A stretch of DNA of 64,000 nucleotides, taken from assembly GCA_028274465.1 (NCBI GenBank), contig CM051455.1:55818738-55882737 (forward strand), read 5' to 3'. Positions 23,135-35,830 of this stretch are shown here, in pieces (position 1 is the stretch's first letter; each line of letters begins with the position of its first letter). The notes beneath the pieces were generated by a model. That model was not told the DNA's origin and made no database searches. It saw nothing but the letters and a program-made list of their open reading frames with translations. The DNA comes from Plantago ovata (lineage: Eukaryota; Streptophyta; Magnoliopsida; Lamiales; Plantaginaceae). The position numbers were made by a program, and so were the translations under genes.

Positions 23135-24004
23135 AAGGGAATGACATAGAGCAAGGTTTGTTTGTCACAATCCACCTAGCATGTACATGGAGGCAAACTA
23201 CGGAGGAATGACACTAGATACCATACCATGGTTCCATGGGTCAGGCAACATGACAAGAACACAAAGTGACCCCAAAATCACCTCCCTTAGTCGAATACAG
23301 GTCTGAGGGAAGGTACATGAGGAGGTTCGGACCTTGGTCACTAAATTGGTACATGACATGTTCTGGAATATTCATGAAATTACACCTAATTGGACTTGGA
23401 ACTAAACCCATCAATGTCATTGTTGAGCCAATTAAGGTTACGTAGCACACTGAGAAGCCTACACTTGTGATAAGAATATTGGACCGACTTGATTAAGGTG
23501 GTCAATGCCTATAAAAGCGGTGTTATTTTCCAAACTACGGTACCAAGCATTAACTGCTCTCTTTAATTAACTACTAAATCAAGACAAGGAAAACTTACTA
23601 CCTCCTTTTATTTACTACATGTAGGAATGTTCCACTGCCATGACTCGTCCAGAGCCTAGATAGAGAGGATTTTGCATAAACTGGTGCAAAGAAGTCTTGC
23701 ATTTACAACATTCAAGCGGGTTTAATGGGTGAGGTTATTGCTAACATCTGTAAAACTATAAATGATAATTTTTTAGGGTAAATACCTAGAAATTTTGAGT
23801 GTTCGGAGAAACATTACGCACACAATGACAACTAGATTGCAAGGAAAAGGTAATGCAAAGGTAAACCGAGTTTTTAGGCCAATTTGTCTCAAGTTACATT
23901 TACTGTAGAATTTTTAAAATATTATTTTTGCTCTGCTCGTGCGTGATATTTTATTGACGAGTTTTTTGAGTATTTTTTGTCATTGATACGGTTATTAATT
24001 GCTA

Positions 24005-25156
24005 CCCCCTCCGTTTTTTAAAAGAATGAAGTTTTAGCATTCTTGTCTTGTTTTTAAGAGAATGAAGTTTAAGGTTATTTATTATTATTAGGGCCCATTA
24101 CATCTACCTCCCCTGTTAGATTTCGTTATTACAACTGAGTGACCATTAGATTTTCAATCACAAAAAACTACCTGTTAGATTTCTTTAATTACATCCAACC
24201 CCACGAATTTATCTTTTGGGGAACTAAAATGTGGAAAGTACATCTTTACACCTGGTAAAAAATCAGATTTTTCTTTGGACCAAACAACATTAGTTTCTGT
24301 TTATTATACATTTGCCCTAGTTATTTTTTATTTTATGAAATTGACACTAAATATTATACAATTAAGTCACATAATTCTCTAAATTTCAAGTTTGCCTAAA
24401 AAGTTACTGTAAATTAAATCCAAAAAACATATATTTCAAACAAGTCCCAACATTATTATTTTTTATTATTCTTTTTTTTAATCTATGTTCTTCTTTCAAA
24501 ACTTCGGTACCAGAGACACTGTAACTTCTCCGACTGGAGAAAGCTCTGGTGATCAGAGCTTGCAGCTCCTAGATCGGAGCTGCAAGCTCTGATAAGCTCC
24601 CGATCTGGGAGTTGCATCTCCCAATCAGGAGTCTGCAACTCCCGATCGGGAGTTTGATGGCCGGAGCTTGCAGGTCAGGGCTGCAAGCTCCGTCATCGGA
24701 TTTCGGTTACTGGAATCTGGTGACTAAATATGAAGAAGAGAAAGGAAAAAAGTGAAGGAAAAAGGAAGAAGAAAAGAAAATTGAATAAGGGATTGTTTGG
24801 TTGGAGTATAGATTAAGGATCAAAACTTTGGTCAAAGGAGGTGAGATAAAATAGGGTTGGATGTAATAAAAAAACTAATGGTCACTTAGATGAAAAGAGA
24901 GGTAACATCAGATGATGAGGTAAATGTAAAAAGCCCTTATTATTACTTCTATATTACAATTCCAAGGTTGACTATCTCTTTTTCAACTATTTTTTAGGTA
25001 ACATTACAATTTCAAGGTTGACTCTCTCTTTTTCAACATAATATTACAATTTGAATGTACTTTTTCTCTCCTTTTATAACAAAATAATTAAGTTCAACCA
25101 TTTTATTAATATGTGTACATTAACGCTAAACATCATTCTTTAAAAAATAGATGGAG
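24005..25156. mobile_element. Stowaway-type MITE, split by a Mutator MITE
   Basis: Inverted ends CCCCTCCGTTTTTTAAAAGA and, on the other strand, CTCCATCTATTTTTTAAAGA, flanked by TA at 24003-24004 and 25157-25158. Copy A at about 4620 has the empty site with a single TA. Without the inner insert the element would be about 297 bp, normal for the family. Confidence 0.85.
24091..24936. mobile_element. Mutator-like MITE (846 bp) with 9-bp TSD
   Basis: Ends GGGCCCATTACATCTACCTC and, on the other strand, GGGCTTTTTACATTTACCTC, similarity extending for some 70 bases. The 9-bp duplication TTATTATTA is exact at 24082-24090 and 24937-24945, diagnostic of Mutator-like elements. The centre (about 24500-24700) is GC-rich and built of short palindromes around GGAGCTGCAAGCTC and CCCGATCGGGAG. 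No transposase. A relative in the opposite orientation lies at about 46930-47575. Confidence 0.9.
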
Positions 25157-25760
25157 TACATTGGATGGACTATTTTGTCTTGTTTTCTCTTTACTTTTGT
25201 GCATATTTGTAGATCACTACCCACAAATCTATTATTTTACCGTAACCGTTTTAGGGAACTTACACAGGTTACTGATATAGTTTTTTCAAGACTCTTTATT
25301 ACATAACCTCCAAAAGGAGAGTTGGGTGAACAAAACTAGCTTTGAGTTTATTGGTCACAATTCTGAACTAGCCAAGTTGAGTGAAGTGGGCTATCATTGC
25401 CTTTGTGATTCTCGCTTAGACTAAGACACTTAGGAAGACTAAGACACTTAGGAGTGGAAGAGTGAGTGTTTGTAGTTTTTTATAGGCTTTATTCAAAGTC
25501 ATAGACTAGACTAGAGTAGAGCCGTAGAGGTGACGACAATGGGGCCAGTCAAGATGGATAATGAAAAAGGGAAAGGAATCCAGACTTTCTAGACCCCATC
25601 TACTCTTCCATCGGGACAAGATCTAGAAAGGGACAATGCCCCAACTAAGGCTTCGAGAATTCCTAGGCTTCAGAGGGAACAGGACTTTTCATTTTGCCGT
25701 GCAAGCTTTTGCTCAATCTAACTGCCCGAACCGAACCGTATAATATGAGGGGTCAGCTTC

Positions 25761-26829
25761 AATATTCCGCAGATTAACAGGAATTTAGGAAATAAGGAAG
25801 GCAAGAACCGATGCAAGAAGCCATGCATGGAGCTGCCTCTCCAATCTAGCGGTGCCGCCGCCACATGAAAGGATCAATCCCTTGATTCTATCTTTAGATT
25901 TGTAATCCAAAAGGATGTACGGTGATATTCTCAAAACAGGAATAGTCTCAAAAGTTTGCATACTGATGATCAGATATTACAGTCGCAAGAAAATTTAAAA
26001 CAACATAAGGAAAATTCCCTATTACAAACATAAAACCCATTGAGAGTTCACACAACAACAACAACAAAAATCAAATTCAACAACAACAAAAATTAAATTC
26101 AACAACAGTAACAACAAAAATCAATATATAAACATATATTGATTTTTCAAAGAAACATATATTCCTCTTTCAAGGGAATAAGGGAAAATGGTCTCCCCAG
26201 CAGTAAATTTAAAAAGACTTCTATATGAGAAAATCCCACATAAAATCTTGTTCTGACTCCATAAAAGGTCTCCTCCAAAGCTGCTGCTATTTTGTGACAG
26301 CATAACCAAATCCTGGAAAATAAAAGCACACAATGTGTTATGCAAAACTGGATCTAGCTCATGAGTCTCATGAGGTTTAGAGCATTGACTGGTCTAGTAA
26401 GCTCTACATAAACACTTAGCACCAGAGATGACCAGGAACTACTACACCTGTATGTTGCACTAAAAACAAATAATATGCACGTATCTTCTTCGTGGCACAA
26501 AATTAAATGGATAGGACTAGAATGTTCACTGTTTCGGGTCACATGATCACCAGTCAGCACTCTATGCAAAGTAATCACTCGGTTCTATATTCTTTTTTAA
26601 TATAGTATGTAGCTTTTCTCTTCAAAAATATGTACAAGCAAAATCTGTGAAACAAATGCTGTAGGACTAAACGAAAATGGAGTAAAAGCCAGATCGTCAG
26701 ACATAAATATGGGACTCAGGGAAATACGATTAACACCAAATGACTATCAAGGAACAGAGTAAAAGAAAAATATTCCATAGACGCTTGAAGGAGGACAGAA
26801 GTAGTGCATACCTAGCAGGAAACTTAGGA
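25761..26829 (-). other. 3' UTR and downstream flank of CLASSY copy B
   Basis: Counterpart of 6555-7546, with the same CAACAACAA-rich stretch (26050-26130) and the same putative 3' UTR intron signals. Confidence 0.5.
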
Positions 26830-28722
26830 TTACTCATCAAGAATACCAACCATGTCCGCCTTTGTTGGCTGATTCATGACCTTAAGAAACGTATCAACCA
26901 AGTTTAACTGACCAGCCACATGGTCTAGTATCCGATCCTCAATATCAACTGCCTGACTCTTCATTTCAGCAGGCTCATCTGATAAGGAAGAAGAGAATAA
27001 GAGGTCGGACAATCGCGACTTTTCTGTTTGGCGATAGTATTTGTATCCCTCATTCGTCCCAGAGGTCAGTAGGTGGTAGACGTAAACAAGCTTCTTCTGG
27101 CCGATTCTGTAGGCACGGGCTATAGCTTGCCTCTCCACTGAGGGATTCCAAACAACATCCAACAGAACCACCCTTGATGCTCCAACTAAACTAATACCTT
27201 CATTACAGCATTTCGTTGCGGCAAGCAGGACTCTGGCTTCACTGTGAGGATTATTGAAATAGTTTATCATGTACTGCCGTTTTGACACTACAGTCTCACC
27301 CGTCATCTGTAAAATTTGCCTGTCAGCAACCCAGTTGAAACAAGATTTTAACTGCTCCATTAGCAGTTCCAGTGGATGAATAAACTGGCTAAATATGAGG
27401 ACCTTTTCATCTGCTGCCATAGCATGGCGCAAAAGCTCAAAAATAAATTTTGTTTTGGCACCCTCATTTGGTTTTAGCTTCAAATGCTCCACTGTTCTTG
27501 GATCTACTTTAAGTCTTTCTATATCTGCAGCTTTACAATCCCCCAGAAGATACGGATGCGCAGATATCAATGCATTCGTATGTTGATGCTCAAGTGAGTT
27601 CAGCCCTTTCAATTTTTCAATCAATGTCTTCTGTAGTGATGAGGGCTTCACAACGATAACTACTTCTTTCAACCCGGGGAGACTATCACGAAGTATGGTG
27701 CCTTTATGCACACTGACAAATGGGCTAATAGCAGATTTCAGCTTCTCTAAATCGTCACAGTTAACTTCTGATTCAGAATCAGATTTAGTACCAGTTTTGA
27801 GCATCTTCGACATGGAAATTCCGGCAAGTGTTTTTTCACCATTAACCACGCTAGTAACTGCAGGTCTGACCAACTTCATTGTGTTAAACAGTTCATCGAG
27901 ATTATTTTGAAAGGGAGTTCCAGATAGTACCACTCGCTTTTCTGTCTTGAGTTGGAGAAAACTATTCCAGATGTTGCTCGAGTCGCTACGAGGATAATGT
28001 CCTTCATCAAGAACAGCAAGTCCTGGTTTCTCAAGAAGTATTTTCTTCAGAAGTGGATCATCCCTCTTCTTTCCTGAATCATCTTTCTTATTCTTGGTCA
28101 ACGTCTCAAATAAGTGATAGCTAATTCCTAAAACACTGACATTGTCATTCCATGAGTATGCTTTGCCCAAACGAACCGTATCCCTGGTTTGCATGTCACC
28201 TGTCACCTGTTTTAGAACAAACGGGCTCTCATTTCCCGAAAACTTGGAGGCCTTATTGAGGTTATAGAATGGAAAAGGAAAATTCCATTTCACAAACTCT
28301 TCCTGCCATGTCAAGAGCATACCAGCAGGGGCAATAATCAGAGGTTGGCATCTTGGGAACATTTTCAAGTATGTTTCCAGAAAAATAATCGTCAGACGGG
28401 TCTTTCCAGTCCCAGGAGCATGTGAAACTAGGCAGCCACCCTCTTGACGAGGTTGAGAGCTCTTCAGCTCGGACAGATTAATGCTTCCAGCCAAGTTTCG
28501 CCACAAGAATTCAAAGCCTTCTTGCTGATGTTTGTACATACATTCTCTTACACCAGGTTTGATATCCCAAACAGTTCCATCGTCACTAATGTTGAAAGAA
28601 GCATCTCTTTTCACTAAAGATTCCAACAGTACTTCTTCAAATTTTGGGGGTTCCTCTTCAAATTTCCGGAGATCCGCAAGATAAGGTGGCCTTTTATGTG
28701 GTCGACGGCGACTATTTCCCCC
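26830..28722 (-). CDS. CLASSY copy B ATPase exon, intact
   Basis: Open from the acceptor at 28723 to the stop: GGNSRRRPHKRPPY, then KFEEEPPKFEEVLLE and the 598 codons of the SNF2 ATPase. Motifs HAPGTGKT, DEGH, SGTPFQN and QAIARAYRIGQ are all present. The preceding exon ends with a tryptophan codon at a GTAAGT donor in phase 0, which joins cleanly. This is the best-preserved stretch of the CLASSY family in the window, and together with exon 6 gives about 700 uninterrupted codons. Confidence 0.9.
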   Translation of the reverse strand, partial: GGNSRRRPHKRPPYLADLRKFEEEPPKFEEVLLESLVKRDASFNISDDGTVWDIKPGVRECMYKHQQEGFEFLWRNLAGSINLSELKSSQPRQEGGCLVSHAPGTGKTRLTIIFLETYLKMFPRCQPLIIAPAGMLLTWQEEFVKWNFPFPFYNLNKASKFSGNESPFVLKQVTGDMQTRDTVRLGKAYSWNDNVSVLGISYHLFETLTKNKKDDSGKKRDDPLLKKILLEKPGLAVLDEGHYPRSDSSNIWNSFLQLKTEKRVVLSGTPFQNNLDELFNTMKLVRPAVTSVVNGEKTLAGISMSKMLKTGTKSDSESEVNCDDLEKLKSAISPFVSVHKGTILRDSLPGLKEVVIVVKPSSLQKTLIEKLKGLNSLEHQHTNALISAHPYLLGDCKAADIERLKVDPRTVEHLKLKPNEGAKTKFIFELLRHAMAADEKVLIFSQFIHPLELLMEQLKSCFNWVADRQILQMTGETVVSKRQYMINYFNNPHSEARVLLAATKCCNEGISLVGASRVVLLDVVWNPSVERQAIARAYRIGQKKLVYVYHLLTSGTNEGYKYYRQTEKSRLSDLLFSSSLSDEPAEMKSQAVDIEDRILDHVAGQLNLVDTFLKVMNQPTKADMVGILDE

Positions 28723-31642
28723 CTAATTAAGACATGAAATGTCAGTATTACAATAACAATTAGTGTAGAAGCTAAAAGAACTGGTCAGCCTAGACCTTGC
28801 TGTAATTGACATGGTTAAGGTGAAAATCAACCCAGTAAACTTACCCACTCAGGCAATATATCTCTTGGACCAAGCCCCACAAAAGAACAGTAAATACATA
28901 CTTGACCCTCATCATCTTTTGTTCTATACTCATGCTCTCCTCTAGCACATCGGTCCTCTTGCGTTTCTTCAGCAACTGGGCATTCAGGTTCAGGGTCAAC
29001 CTGCACAAATTCATAGGTATCAGCGATTGACAACACTTTAGCCCCATTCTGGTTTATAATTCATAGTTCTACAAACAAAAAGAATCAAAGGCAACATAGA
29101 ATTAAATATCATGATCTTGAACGCATTAGAGTAAATTTTCTCTGTTGTCAATCCTGTTAGACTTACATTTAGGGTTTGAGAAGCCTGTGGCACGCCCATT
29201 TGCCAGGCAAGTTCCAGTTCATCAAATAGCATGGCCCTTGCCATCTCCTCTTCTGTTTTCTCTACGACTTCTGGTCTTTCATCCTCAAACCTGAACTTCG
29301 ATGGAACAGTACTTCGGGTATCAGTTGGGGGTGCCTCAACATGATTATCTTCATTATTACATTCCACATCTTCCACCCGTGGACCAGTTCCAAATATGGC
29401 ATTTACAAGGAGTTCACACATTTTAGTAACCTTAGTCGGTCTCTTAGAATTTCCATTGCCATCAACACCCAACCTGGTCATACTACCAACTTCTCTCTGA
29501 ACATCATTATCTTCATTGAAATTAAATCATTATCTTCTGATAATACGGGGTGAACTGCCTCAATCAGCGTCTTCATGCAAGGAGACCTATCCACTCCATC
29601 TACCCTATTAGAGCCCTTTTCTCCAGTTGCATCATTAGCAGCAGCAGTTATGTTCTTTCCTGCAGGAACTTTATTGTTTTTACCTTCTTTCGAGGCCCTA
29701 ATGCGCCCTGATCTCCCCGATAATACAGGGTGAACTGCCTCAATCAGCCTCTTCGTGCAAGACGGAGACCTATCCACTCCCTCTACTCTGCTAGAGCCCT
29801 TTTCTCCAGTTGCATCATTAGCAGCAGTACTGTTCTTTTCTGCAGGTACTTTATTGTTTTCACCTGCTTCCGTTTTGTTCTCTTTCCTTGGGGCCCAGCT
29901 GCACCCGGACTTGCGTTCTTTCACCTCTTCTTCACTAGAAAGTTCTTGAATTTCGTTCGGTACCCTGCTGGGAAGCAACTTCCTTATAGGGGCTATCCGC
30001 TTCTCGAAAGCTTCTTCATTATGCTGCACCTGATAACCCTGTTCTAGAACTGCATTATCCACAGCCTCAGTGTGTTCTTCCGCCTCTTCTTCACTAAGAA
30101 CTTTGTTCGAGGCCCTGATGCAACGTGACTTCCCTAAAGGAGCTTTCTGTTTTGCGAAAGAACCTTCATTAAATTGCATCTGATGTCCTCGTCCTACTAT
30201 TGCACTATCAGCTTCATTACGTTGTTCTGCTGCATCTTCTTCATTGAAAAGCTCTTGAATGTGTTCAATACAATGTTCATCTCTTTTACTGTAATCGTTG
30301 GTCTCTTCAGTTGAAACATAAGTCTTTTGCACTCCATTATCCTCATGATACAAGGACAATGACCCCACACCATCTGAAGAACAAGAGCTTGTCACTTCAA
30401 TGACATCATCTCCAGAACATCGGTTTCCACATTCAGAAGACGAAGATGATAAATGTATTACTACATTATCAGTTTGTGGACACTTTTTCTTGTCTGTTGT
30501 CCTTGACATGCGCAGGTATTCACACTGATTGGCATCGGTATGCTTATTCCTGGGCTCATCTTCCTCAATTATACATCCCTCCGAATCCTTAACATTCCCT
30601 GTAGAAATACAAGGAAGCTATTATATAGTAGCTGCAACAGATTGATATACACTTGTGAAATGAGTACAGTATATCACACCCAATTCTTGAAAAACATATA
30701 AGTCAAGTGCTTGTTAATCATGGAAACAAAAATTAGCTGAAGATCCAAAGTTTCACAAAATGTGCAAATAGAAAATTGTAAAAAAAAAAAAAGACTACCT
30801 TTTTCCGAATCTGAACTCGAGTCATCAGTTTCTCCTACACTAGAATCAATAGAGGACTCATCGGAGGAAACGGAACAATAACAAGGGCAGAGTGCTCCAT
30901 TGCTGGCTCCCAAGAAGTTTTATGTGCACTTGAGGACCCTGTGATGTTGGCAAAAGATGAATTCTCACGTGGAAATCAAGTTTATTGATACATAGAACAT
31001 TACTCTTCTAGAAGACCATATTTTTCGTCTCCAAGACATGTAAAATCTGACCCAACATACCATATAATTCAAGTTTTCTACATATGAAATTGATTTGTCT
31101 GCACATTCCTAGTTAGAAAGCAGCACGAGGATCAACTCCACAGAAAGATTAAATTAAGTGAATATTTTTCTTATTCCTGAATACGTCAGTCTGGAATTTA
31201 GTTATTCTTAATAATACTTTCTTGATATATCTTTCAGAAAAAACATATATACTAATATAGATAGTATAAAGAAAACATAAATCCATGGTTACCTTTTTGT
31301 AGAAATGAATTTAGCAGTCCACAATCAGAACGACGATCGTACTCTTGCTTACCAAGGTACATATTTTGGGTTTTACAATCAACATTCTTTCTAGAAAGAG
31401 ACTTAGCAGTTACATCCTTCTTTGATGAGGCCTCTTTAGTTAAAGGTCGTCCGGCAGTCTTATTCCTGGACACTGTTTCATTGGTTTCCTCGACCTCCAT
31501 TTCCTCGGAAGAGTCATTTTCTACAAAAAATAATTGAAGAGAATCATAATATTAAACAGCTGCAGGAAAATTCGAGAAGTTTTTTATCATTTTTTAATCC
31601 TTTTGTTTAAACTGCGAATGCAAGTGAAGTACCAATAATGCC

Positions 31643-31673
31643 ACCCCCCCCCCCCACAACACACACACACACA
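31643..31673. repeat. Poly-C / (AC)n tract in CLASSY copy B intron
   Basis: A run of about 13 C followed by ACACACACACAC. A similar tract is at 49576-49606 in copy C; copy A lacks it. Confidence 0.8.
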
Positions 31674-33987
31674 TGGTGACTCAAACAAACCCCCAATCTA
31701 TTGGTTGGATGGGATCTGTCTTAGAAACTGAGCTGAGCTTCATTGTCTCACAAGAAGCTCACTTCCACTTATTCCAGATGTATTCTGATTACCATTTAGA
31801 TAAAAATTCCAGGAAAAAGAATGCATGGGACTGCCATGGATCCAATCCACATGGATTCTATCCGTGGTGGTCCAGACCAATTCACAGAGAAATTGAACCA
31901 ATTGCCAGAACTAGGTCAGACAGAGCTTCAAAAAGGTTAGTTAAACAAAGTGTTAAACTTAGGTGCCGTTTGGTGGGGAATTGGTATAATCTTACTTTTG
32001 ACCGGGTTTCGAGATTTGGAAATCTGGGCAAGCATGGTATAATAGTACTTGTTTGGTAGTCAATTTCACATTGTGGATTATGAAATGACTCTGTAAGATT
32101 TAGAAATCCATAGTATTTTGTTCTGAAGGGTTTTATTGATTTCTAGCAATAAGGTAGTAGTTTAAATATGCAAATGTTATTAGTGAAATAACTAAACTGA
32201 AACCTTTTTGTTTACATGATTAGATTATATTTTGAGTTGCTTTTGCTCATTTACTAAATGATTGTATTTTGTTAACATACATTATATTTATTTCTTATAA
32301 ATTTGTTGTTAAAACATACTTCTACCATATGCATGCCTAAAACGTTTTTAGTGCATTCATTTAAATATTATTTTTAAAATAATCGTTTCTAAGAATACAA
32401 AGTTTATAAAATAGGTTATGTAATAACGAACCTGATTTCAGTTAAATATTACATAAGCAGTTGAAATATTATGATGAATGAATTAAAAGAGTGTTGAAGG
32501 ATTATTTTTTTTATTAGGAAACTGCTACAAATGATCTAAGAATTGAAATACTTGACTATTTCACTTGGCATGTAACCCGCAGCATCAATTGTTGTATCCA
32601 TTCGAAGACAATAAGACATACAGGGTACTGTAGCAAAATCATAACCTACATGTTTTCTAATCTTCTTCTATGTAAAGTTAAATAATATTTACAGCATCAC
32701 CATTTATAACAGTGATCTGATTATGATATATACCCCCTACTATTTTTTTTGTAAAGATGCTTTGAGTTTTTCATAGTACAAGTTAAGAAAATAGTTTCTT
32801 TTGTCATCAATAGTTCTACTAATAGGATGTTTGAATTTTTGTCAGCCAAGTGCAACCTTTCTACTCAGAATTAAATAATGAATGATGAAAGTAACATGTT
32901 TACCATTGTGCGTTTAAAGTATTTTTTTCTTTAAGAGTGCCATTTAAAAGTAAAAACAATTGTCATTGTGCATTTAAAGTGCTTATGAAATACCTATATA
33001 TCGACGACGTTTCTTGGCAGACGACCCTTTTATTCGCATAGAACATGTCATCTTTCTGAATTCAGCTTCATCAACTGCCACAACTTCGTCTTCATCGTCG
33101 TTCTCTGCACAATGAATGAATTATTAACATAAGACCACAACTACTAACTTTGCCGGCTTATATTACAAGCATTCTCAACGTTGCACTAGTAAATAAAGGA
33201 GATCCACATAGTTTTGGAAGAGTTGAACAATAATATTTTAACTTGGGCTCGACGGAACCCCTTGGAGGAAATCACAAGTACAACATAGTTCGATCCATCA
33301 TGGAGAAAGAATGGCTAAAACGCCAAAGTTGAATAAACAAAAGTCTGAGCAATAGAACCAAGAAATATACATTTCCTGTGTCGAGTACAGCTCAGGCTTG
33401 TAAGCATTACATCATTTTACTGAAAATCAAGACCAGCTCTTTGCATTAAAACAGATTGAAGATATGAACGGAATAATGTATTTATCTCGTGGTAAGATTA
33501 AAATCAATTTAATTTTACCAAATGTTGTCATATAACTCAAAAGGAATTTTCTGAGTTTCATTCCGGAAGGTTAAAACACATTTTCTCATATTGGTCACGA
33601 ACAATGACATGAAAAATAATTTATCTTCATAAATTACCATGATTATGGCTAGGGGTACCAGATCTTTGCATGTAGTTTTGATTTCTCTTCCTTTTCTTTG
33701 ATGTCTGCTGATCTGGTAAGCGTGATGCTCTTCTCCTCGTCTGACCTGAGTCCTTGGAACCCTGAGGCACAGACCTATGCACAGTCTTTGTCCGTCTCTT
33801 TTGACTACTTGCACCATTACCAAGATACATATTTTTAACATACTTGAAGTTCACTCCCTTAAGTGTCACCATCACTCTGTCATCAAGTGAAACAATAACA
33901 TTCTATAATTTAGTTTAGCGAATCACAGGGTTGAAATTAAACTAAGCGTCCCATTATTCTTTAAATATAGACTCTGATAACAAAATA

Positions 33988-34103
33988 CTCCATCCGTTTC
34001 ACTACAAATGTAAACTGTTCTCACTTGGAATTCAAGAGCATAACACATCAATTCTACTTAATCTCCGAAATCAAAGCGGACAGTTGTAATGAAACGGAGG
34101 GGG
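33988..34103. mobile_element. Stowaway-type MITE upstream of CLASSY copy B
   Basis: Counterpart of 14717-14850, with an internal deletion of about 20 bases. Ends CTCCATCCGTTTCACTACAA and CCCCTCCGTTTCATTACAAC, flanked by TA. Confidence 0.7.
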
Positions 34104-34936
34104 TACAAGCTAGAAGAATACACACATCCAGCAATTAGGTGGTTTCTAGAGAAAACACCCAACGAATTTAACATGCAAGTACACTGCAAACATACCATCT
34201 ACATAGCAGTATAGCCTAACAGCAAATTATCTGCTTATAAAGATTTCTACAAGAGATAAACCATAAAGCATCAAGTAATGAGGTGGTACTCAAGTTTTAT
34301 TGTTAACCCATTTCTCACAACATTTTATTTATTTATTTATTTGAGAAACAGAACTTGATTTCATTCAAAGCCAAAGTGATTATATCAAAATCATGGCACA
34401 GAAACATTTACCTCACGCTGAAATTTCACAAACAAAAAAAAAAAAAAAAAAAAAAAAAAACAAACAAACAAAAGGAGAAGCAGCCTTGTCATGAAAGATA
34501 GTCCCAGATTTAATTCTCAGAGTTTCAGCAAGTTCAGGGGTCATACTAACATTCAAATAGTCTCTTTCTATAATAACCTGTTCGGACCCTAGAATTCAAA
34601 TAATTCAAAACTACCCAATTCAATAACTAGAGTAGTACATACCACATATGGTGTCAACACGAGTGATAACCACCATACAATGATGACATATCCACAAAAC
34701 CATTCACATATGGCATGCAAAAGAACCAGGTGCTCTAAGTGGCATAAAAATATAACCATTTACGGTCGGTGTTAATTAACAAACGAGAAACTAAACATTC
34801 AAACATCAGTTTGAAGACGCAGCAGCTGCACCATGGTTGTTCCGTTGGTTATGGACAGACTATTGAGCCTTCTTTTTATAGACATTTTTACGAAGCGAAA
34901 GACTTCTCTATGAAGTTCTAGAAGAAGCAAAAGCTT

Positions 34937-35830
34937 CGAAAAGAGTTCTAACAAAAAAAAAGCGATAGCTTCTAAGAGTCCCATAAAATCCATCTTGACT
35001 GACTTAGTGCATTGGATTGTCATTCAAAAGCTTTCTACATGATCATCTTCAGACAGGTTCATTTTATGATTATCAAATGTTTTTCATATGTAAACCACTC
35101 AATTTATCTGTGAATTCCAAAATTTTCAGACATGGCCACAAACCAATAAGATGCAAAATTATTAGTGAGGACATCTCTTGTTATTTTATGATTAATTCTT
35201 CAACAAACCCGATTCAAAAGTTAAATATCTATTCAAATTCATATACAAATTTAATAATCAGGATCAGGATAGACTAAAACCTAAAAGGTAAGACAACAGA
35301 CAATATCTTAAAGGAATCATAATAACAACACAGGACGTGACAAACTTAATCATCCATGATAACACTTAAAAAATAAGATTCGAAAAGAGTTCTAACAACA
35401 AAAAAAAAAGCGATAGCTTCTAAGAGTCCCATAAAATCCATCTTGACTGACTTAGTGCATTGGATTGTCATTCAAAAGCTTTCTACGTGATCATCTTCAA
35501 ACAGGTTCATTTTTTATGATTATCAAATGTTTTTCATATGTAAAGCACTCAATTTATCTGTGAATTCCAAAATCTTCAGACACGGCCACAAACCAATAAG
35601 ATGCAAAATTATTAGTGAGACCATCACTTGTTATTTTATGATTAATTCTTCAACAAACCCGATTCAAGAGTTAAATATCTATTCAAATTCATATACAAAT
35701 TTAATAATCAGGATCAGGATAGACTAAAACCTAAAAGGTAAGACAACAGACAATATCTTAAAGGAATCAGAATAACAACACAGGAAATGACAAACTTAAT
35801 CATCCACGATAACACTTAAAAAATAAGATT
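34937..35830. repeat. Local tandem duplication of about 440 bp in block B
   Basis: The segment beginning CGAAAAGAGTTCTAACAA at 34937 begins again at about 35380 and continues in parallel through AGTCCCATAAAATCC, TCAAATGTTTTTCATATG and ACAAACCAATAAGATGC. Block A (15865-16300) and block C (52140-52440) have a single copy, so it arose in B alone. Confidence 0.8.

Larger units (their letters stand above)
23135..25760 (+). repeat. LTR-like dispersed repeat, copy B, interrupted by nested MITEs
   Basis: Pairs with 3680-5020. The match stops at 24004 and resumes at 25157, the gap being a Stowaway-type element that itself contains a Mutator-type element. A TATA box (CCTATAAAAG) is kept near 23508. 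From about 25510 to 25760 there is extra sequence absent from copy A, not recognised. Confidence 0.6.
26830..33883 (-). pseudogene. CLASSY 3/4-like SNF2 gene, copy B, with two frameshifts
   Basis: Same seven-exon structure as copy A: 33638-33876 or from an ATG at 33872, 32994-33104, 31293-31520, 30799-30938, 29167-30598, 28845-29048 and 26830-28732 region (acceptor places the last exon start at 28722). The two copy A lesions are absent here, but two others are present: a 1-base loss near 30911 in exon 4 (CTCCCAAGAAG versus CTCCCGAAGAAG), which leads to an early stop, and a 1-base loss near 29524 in exon 5 (ATTAAATC versus ATTAAAATC). Exon 1 has lost its acidic opening, so the ATG used in copy A (33883 here) runs into a stop at once; the next ATG at 33872 restores the correct phase. 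The ATPase exon is intact. Like copy A, it is either a recent pseudogene or affected by base errors. Confidence 0.85.
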
